Shown here piece after piece: positions 6,944 through 10,187 of a DNA stretch of 10,187 nucleotides. The first letter of the stretch is position 1; every line of letters starts with the position of its first letter. The notes under the pieces were generated by a model. It made no database searches. It was not told where the DNA came from and saw only the letters and a program-made list of their open reading frames with translations. The position numbers and the translations under genes were made by a program. Source of the stretch: Gammaproteobacteria bacterium. Its GTDB lineage: Bacteria; Pseudomonadota; Gammaproteobacteria; UBA9214. Location of the stretch: contig DAOVVG010000065.1 of assembly GCA_030632175.1 (NCBI GenBank), forward strand, positions 1 to 10,187, read 5' to 3'.

Positions 6944-7822
6944 TTATCGGAACAGTAATTCATCCAATTTTTCATAGGCGTCCGGGTTTGCCTTCCTGAA
7001 GCCGTTAAATTTATTGTGTTCGAGTACGGCTCTCCCTTCTGGTGTTGTGCCTATATTCAGCAGAACTGAAGTAATCTCGGAAGCACAGCTATCGCTTATT
7101 CTTGGGCCAACACTGATCGGGATAAGAGGAGATTTTTCAGTTCTTGCGATAATGCGCATGCTTTCCTGAACCCTTTTGCTGGATGCTTCAAAAGTAGGCA
7201 GCATTAATGCCGATGCATCCGTTACGCCATGATATGCAGAAAGCAGGGATGCGTCGTGGGACGGGGTTATGACAAGATTCAAATCAACATCAGGATCAAT
7301 GCCTGCATCGAGCAGGCGTTTTCTGACCAGCAAGGTAGAAAGTCCCAGGGGATGAACAGTGGCCAGCTGCTTTCGCTCGAGATCCTCGATTGTTTGAATA
7401 TCACTCTGTTTGGGTACTACGATGACTGCCCACATATCCGGTGAGTCAATGCTCACAATAAGACGGAAGCCTGCCTTGCGGCTGGCTTGTGTATAGAGGT
7501 GCGGAGCGGTAAACAGAATATCGTAGTGCTGGTCTTCGTGAGTGCGCCGCGCAAACTCGATAAAGTGTGGTGCTGTCTCAATACGAACCGGGATCTGCAA
7601 TTTCTCCGAGAGATAGTTTGCAAGTGGAGAAAACCGGTATACCAGTTGTTCGGCACTGATGTAGGGAAGAATACCGAAAACCAGCGGACCGGTTTGCCGG
7701 CAGTTGCTCCTCTCAGCAGCAGCAATTGATGTGGGGATTGCCAGCAGGCAGCAAATAATAACGGCAATCAGCTTATGCTTGCCTGTGCATTGGTGTTTTG
7801 ATTGTAAGGATAATGTTCGCAC
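6944..7822 (-). CDS. PhnD-like periplasmic phosphate/phosphite/phosphonate-type solute-binding protein
   Basis: From the GTG at 7820-7822 this is a 292-residue protein with a basic n-region, a hydrophobic core (LIAVIICCLLAI) and likely cleavage at IAAA/E near residue 36. The mature part follows the PhnD/PtxB/SsuA pattern: FGILPYISAEQLVYRFSPLA, NYLSEKLQIPVRIETA, YDILFTAPHLYTQA, a hinge ending AVIVVPK, and IEDLERKQLATVHPLGLST, ending with an NPDAYEKLDELL helix. In transporters such proteins deliver oxyanions to an ABC permease, but no permease or ATPase gene is present; the next gene is a histidine kinase. The start is uncertain. The frame extends to an ATG at 7957, which would overlap comM by 62 nt and put about 60 residues before the signal core. 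No ATG lies between that point and the mature domain, so I prefer the GTG. The actual ligand is unknown. Confidence 0.8.
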   Translation of the reverse strand: MRTLSLQSKHQCTGKHKLIAVIICCLLAIPTSIAAAERSNCRQTGPLVFGILPYISAEQLVYRFSPLANYLSEKLQIPVRIETAPHFIEFARRTHEDQHYDILFTAPHLYTQASRKAGFRLIVSIDSPDMWAVIVVPKQSDIQTIEDLERKQLATVHPLGLSTLLVRKRLLDAGIDPDVDLNLVITPSHDASLLSAYHGVTDASALMLPTFEASSKRVQESMRIIARTEKSPLIPISVGPRISDSCASEITSVLLNIGTTPEGRAVLEHNKFNGFRKANPDAYEKLDELLFR

Positions 7823-7831
7823 CTTCTGTAC

Positions 7832-7860
7832 AGTATCCTGACGCCGGTGACTCTTTACAA
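7832..7860 (-). promoter_or_regulatory. Candidate sigma-70 promoter for the binding-protein/two-component block
   Basis: On the minus strand TTGTAA (7855-7860, 4/6 to the -35 consensus) is separated by exactly 17 nt from GATACT (7832-7837, 4/6 to the -10 consensus). It lies just after comM and in front of the PhnD-like gene. Only 9 nt separate the -10 box from the preferred GTG, so transcripts from it would be almost leaderless, which weakens the call. Matches this good occur by chance. Confidence 0.3.
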
Positions 7861-7895
7861 CAGGATTGCTGTAATTACTGGAGTTCGTACGCTTT

Positions 7896-9398
7896 CTAAA
7901 CGGGGCGTCGATCCATTTTTCGGTAGTTGATGGCTTCGCTGAGGTGTGCCCGTTCAATTATGAGACTATCGGCGAGATCAGCGATGGTGCGCGCGACTTT
8001 CAGAATGCGGTGGTAGGCGCGTGCTGATAGTTGCAGGTGTTCCATCGCCTTTTGCAGTAGCTCTCGGTCTGCTTTCTGCAAATCACAAACCTCGTCCAGT
8101 TGTCGATTGTCCAGTTGGCTGTTTAGTGTGTGGTTGCGTTGTATTTGTCGGTCTCTTGTTGCAGTGACGCGTGCGCGCACGGTTGTGCTTGATTCACCCT
8201 CCGGCCCTTCCAGTTCGGCAAGCGACAGGCGTGGCACCTCGACATGCATGTCGATACGATCAAGCAACGGGCCGGATATTTTGCGCCGGTAGCGATCTAT
8301 CTGGTCAATGTTGCAGTGACAGCGCCCGGACGGATCACCGAGGTAGCCGCACGGGCAGGGGTTCATGGCGGCGATCAGCTGGAACTGTGCCGGAAACTCG
8401 GTGTGCCGTGCTGCGCGTGAAATCATAATGCGACCGGACTCCATCGGTTCGCGCAATACCTCCAGTACCCGGCGGTCAAATTCCGGTAATTCATCCAGAA
8501 ACAGCACGCCCTGATGCGCCAGTGAAATTTCACCGGGGCGCGGGTTTGATCCGCCACCAACCAGTGCAACGGCCGAGGCTGTGTGGTGAGGTACGCGAAA
8601 GGGGCGACGTTTCCAGTCGGAGGTATTTACCGGCTTGCCGCTGACGGAGGCTATCGCGGCAGCCTGCAATGCTTCTGTCTCCGTCATTTCCGGCAGGATG
8701 CCGGGTAGTCTGCCTGCGAGCAGGGACTTGCCCGTACCGGGTGGCCCCACCATGATCAAATTGTGACCACCTGCGGCCGCGATTTCCAGTGCCCGTCGCG
8801 CGTGGTGCTGGCCACGCACATCGGCAAGATCAGGCGTGGAAATTTCCGGCGCAAGCAGAGTTGTGTGTAATTCAGGTTCCAGACGTTGGCTGTGAGTCAG
8901 GTGTCCGGTAACCGTTAGCAGATGTCCGCCTGCAAGCACGCGTGCGTCTTTTACAAGTTGCGCCTCACCTATGTTTCCGGTCGGGACAATCAGGGTGCGC
9001 TGTGCCCGGTGTGTTTGCAGGGTCATCGGCAGGACACCCTGTATGGCACGCAGTTCTCCTGACAGTGCCAGCTCACCGGCAAATTCATAGTGTTGTAGTT
9101 CGGTATCAGGTATCTGACGTGATGCCGCGAGAATGCCGAGCGCGATGGGCAGGTCAAAACGCCCGCCTTCCTTGGGCAGGTCGGCGGGTGCCAGGTTGAT
9201 GGTGATGCGGCGTGCCGGAAAATCAAATTGTGAGTTCAGAATAGCACTGCGTACCCGGTCCTTGCTTTCCTTTACTGCGGTTTCCGGGAGCCCGACAATC
9301 GAGAGTGCCGGCAGGCCGTTTGAAAGGTGAACCTCGACAGTGACGGGCGGGGCGTCCATGCCCACGCAGGCGCGGCTGTTAACGATGGCGAGCGACAT
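7896..9398 (-). CDS. comM: ComM/YifB-family Mg-chelatase-like AAA+ ATPase
   Basis: This 500-residue protein has close to the usual family length. ComM is a hexameric branch-migration helicase that helps integrate incoming single-stranded DNA during natural transformation; E. coli YifB is the homologue. The N-terminal ChlI-like domain (about 1-170) has VEVHLSNGLPALSIVGLPE and INLAPADLPKEGGRFDLPIA. The AAA+ core has Walker A GPPGTGKS (218-225), the VPHHTAS motif (269-275), Walker B VLFLDELPEF (298-307) and MNPCPCG with C348, C350, C360 and C362, a likely zinc site. The arginine-rich DRYRRKISGPLLDRID element is at 368-383. The C-terminal helical domain has LSARAYHRILKVARTIADL. The ATG is preceded by AGGGG with a 7-nt gap. 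It is probably unrelated in function to the downstream signalling block, although both lie on the same strand 73 nt apart and no terminator is evident between them. Confidence 0.96.
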   Translation of the reverse strand: MSLAIVNSRACVGMDAPPVTVEVHLSNGLPALSIVGLPETAVKESKDRVRSAILNSQFDFPARRITINLAPADLPKEGGRFDLPIALGILAASRQIPDTELQHYEFAGELALSGELRAIQGVLPMTLQTHRAQRTLIVPTGNIGEAQLVKDARVLAGGHLLTVTGHLTHSQRLEPELHTTLLAPEISTPDLADVRGQHHARRALEIAAAGGHNLIMVGPPGTGKSLLAGRLPGILPEMTETEALQAAAIASVSGKPVNTSDWKRRPFRVPHHTASAVALVGGGSNPRPGEISLAHQGVLFLDELPEFDRRVLEVLREPMESGRIMISRAARHTEFPAQFQLIAAMNPCPCGYLGDPSGRCHCNIDQIDRYRRKISGPLLDRIDMHVEVPRLSLAELEGPEGESSTTVRARVTATRDRQIQRNHTLNSQLDNRQLDEVCDLQKADRELLQKAMEHLQLSARAYHRILKVARTIADLADSLIIERAHLSEAINYRKMDRRPV

Positions 9399-9521
9399 GC
9401 AGGTTCCCCTGTTGGGCAGATGTTAAAGAATACCGGAGCAGGTCTAATAGCGGTGTATCGCGTTGTTGTTAATCAGTGTAGGAATGTTCTGATTGTTGAT
9501 GTGCGTTTGCCGGATGGAATA

Positions 9522-9591
9522 GCGGACGAGATCCGCTCCTGCGGGTGTGGGTGTGGTGCGTGGTTTATCGCGGACACGGTCCGCTCCTACA
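9522..9591. repeat. Left 70-nt direct repeat containing two REP units
   Basis: This repeat matches 10118-10187 at a constant offset of 596 nt with 6 mismatches in 70, and its last 35 nt (9557-9591) are identical. It holds two REP-like units on the minus strand. Unit 1 pairs GCGGA (9522-9526) with TCCGC (9532-9536), with GCAG as the reverse-strand tetranucleotide (9539-9542). Unit 2 is a perfect GCGGAC/GTCCGC hairpin (9570-9575 with 9579-9584, 3-nt loop), with GTAG at 9587-9590. GTAG plus a GC-rich palindrome is the standard layout of REPs mobilised by RAYT proteins. Confidence 0.9.
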
Positions 9592-9630
9592 AGAATGAAC
9601 GGGTTTGTAGGAGCGGACCGTGTCCGCGAT
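9567..9630. repeat. Perfect 26-bp inverted repeat (REP doublet) upstream of the transposase gene
   Basis: Positions 9567-9592 are perfectly complementary to 9605-9630 around a 12-nt loop (9593-9604). Each arm is a complete REP: the left on the minus strand, the right on the plus strand with GTAG at 9607-9610 and a GCGGAC/GTCCGC hairpin at 9613-9627. Oppositely oriented REP pairs are the unit called a BIME. It lies between the divergent comM and transposase genes and ends 17 nt before the transposase ATG. Confidence 0.92.
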
Positions 9631-9647
9631 TGTGTTATCCATAACCC

Positions 9648-10112
9648 ATGAAGGACAAAGCTCATGGACGTGATTTGCGTAAAGGCCGGGTTTCACTGGC
9701 AGGGCATGTTTACCTGGCCACTGCTGTTGCTTACGAAAGACGACCCTTGTTCCTGGATATAAAGGCAGGTCGCATTATTGTAAAAAGAATGATGCACTCA
9801 GACAGGGTCAAAGATACAGAAAGTTGGGCATTTGTTGTAATGCCAGATCATATTCATTGGTTGCTGGTGCTAGCGGGTGATAAATCATTGTCCACCGTGG
9901 TTGGCGCAGTTAAACGACATTCAGCAAGACAGATAAACAAGATTGACAGATGTCTGGGCAGGCAGGTCTGGCAACGCGGCTTTTATGATCATGCGTTGCG
10001 GCGGGATGAGGATGTAATGCGTGTAGCCAGATATATTTTGGCCAATCCATTGCGTGCGGGGTTGGTAAACAGGATTGGAGATTATCCGCTGTGGGATGCG
10101 GTTTGGTTGTAG
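9648..10112 (+). CDS. REP-associated tyrosine transposase (RAYT, TnpA-REP; IS200-like Y1/HUH)
   Basis: This 154-residue protein belongs to the Y1 transposase superfamily, whose domesticated RAYT branch cuts and joins single-stranded DNA at REP sequences. The N-terminal VSLAGHVYLATAVAYERRPLF stretch carries the usual beta strand and R-x-P-L-F signature (split here as VSLAGHVYLATAV, 15-27, and RRPLF, 31-35). The HUH metal-binding motif is MPDHIHWLL (65-73; H68, H70). The single catalytic Tyr is Y113 in QRGFYDHALR (109-118), followed by the conserved YILANPLRAGLV (129-140). All catalytic residues are present and the frame is intact. The ATG has no recognisable ribosome site. REP units on both sides, including a 70-nt direct repeat, support the RAYT assignment. 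No terminal inverted repeats of a conventional insertion sequence are seen. It is divergent from comM. Confidence 0.93.
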   Translation: MKDKAHGRDLRKGRVSLAGHVYLATAVAYERRPLFLDIKAGRIIVKRMMHSDRVKDTESWAFVVMPDHIHWLLVLAGDKSLSTVVGAVKRHSARQINKIDRCLGRQVWQRGFYDHALRRDEDVMRVARYILANPLRAGLVNRIGDYPLWDAVWL

Positions 10113-10117
10113 ATATC

Positions 10118-10187
10118 GCGGACGCGATCTGCTCCTACGGGTGTTGGTGTTATGCGTGGTTTATCGCGGACACGGTCCGCTCCTACA
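10118..10187. repeat. Right 70-nt direct repeat with two REP units, reaching the window end
   Basis: This is the second copy of the 9522-9591 repeat (64/70 identical), beginning 5 nt after the transposase stop. Unit 1 (10118-10138) pairs GCGGA with TCTGC including one G-U, and carries GTAG on the minus strand (10135-10138). An overlapping alternative hairpin ATCGC/GCGAT occurs at 10115-10128. Unit 2 is a perfect GCGGAC/GTCCGC hairpin (10166-10171 with 10175-10180), with reverse-strand GTAG at 10183-10186. The array may continue past the window. Confidence 0.9.

Noticed and set aside
6944..7822. Calling the binding protein part of a phosphonate ABC transporter (phnD)
   Set aside because: No permease or ATPase gene is adjacent on either side, and the nearest partner is a histidine kinase.
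9522..10187. CRISPR array
   Set aside because: The repeats are palindromic REP units in mixed orientation at irregular spacing with a transposase gene between them, not regular repeats with unique spacers.

Overview
The window looks like chromosomal DNA of a mid-GC Gram-negative bacterium, most likely a gammaproteobacterium. The evidence is an outer-membrane porin ending in Phe, several Sec signal peptides, comM, and a REP-associated tyrosine transposase (RAYT) with GTAG-type REP palindromes. I cannot name the genus.

Layout. Positions 1-802 (+ strand) hold a possible 3' end of an unidentified gene, then a complete NADPH-dependent FMN reductase-family flavoprotein. A strong intrinsic terminator at 876-927 faces the other way and closes a long minus-strand block running from about 7822 down to 954. 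In transcription order this block encodes a periplasmic PhnD-like phosphate/phosphonate-type binding protein (6944-7822), a NarX/UhpB-type sensor histidine kinase (5522-6928), a NarL/LuxR-type response regulator (4891-5553, overlapping the kinase gene), an OprO/OprP-type porin (3392-4864) and a secreted metallophosphatase of the 5'-nucleotidase/UshA/SoxB superfamily (954-3143). Upstream on the same strand is comM (7896-9398), a housekeeping/competence ATPase. To its right, divergently oriented, is a RAYT gene (9648-10112) surrounded by at least five REP units in two 70-nt direct repeats and one perfect 26-bp inverted repeat.

How the genes may work together. The most interesting unit is the five-gene block. 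The binding protein has no permease or ATPase gene beside it but lies 15 nt upstream of a membrane histidine kinase. A plausible model is that the binding protein delivers a ligand signal to the kinase, and the NarL-type regulator then controls an outer-membrane entry pore and a periplasmic phosphatase. That would be a self-contained sense, admit and hydrolyse module for some anionic, possibly phosphorus-containing, compound. The phosphatase departs from the usual family active site: Trp replaces the catalytic His, and Glu stands where a metal-binding His is expected. Its substrate should therefore not be assumed to be a nucleotide.
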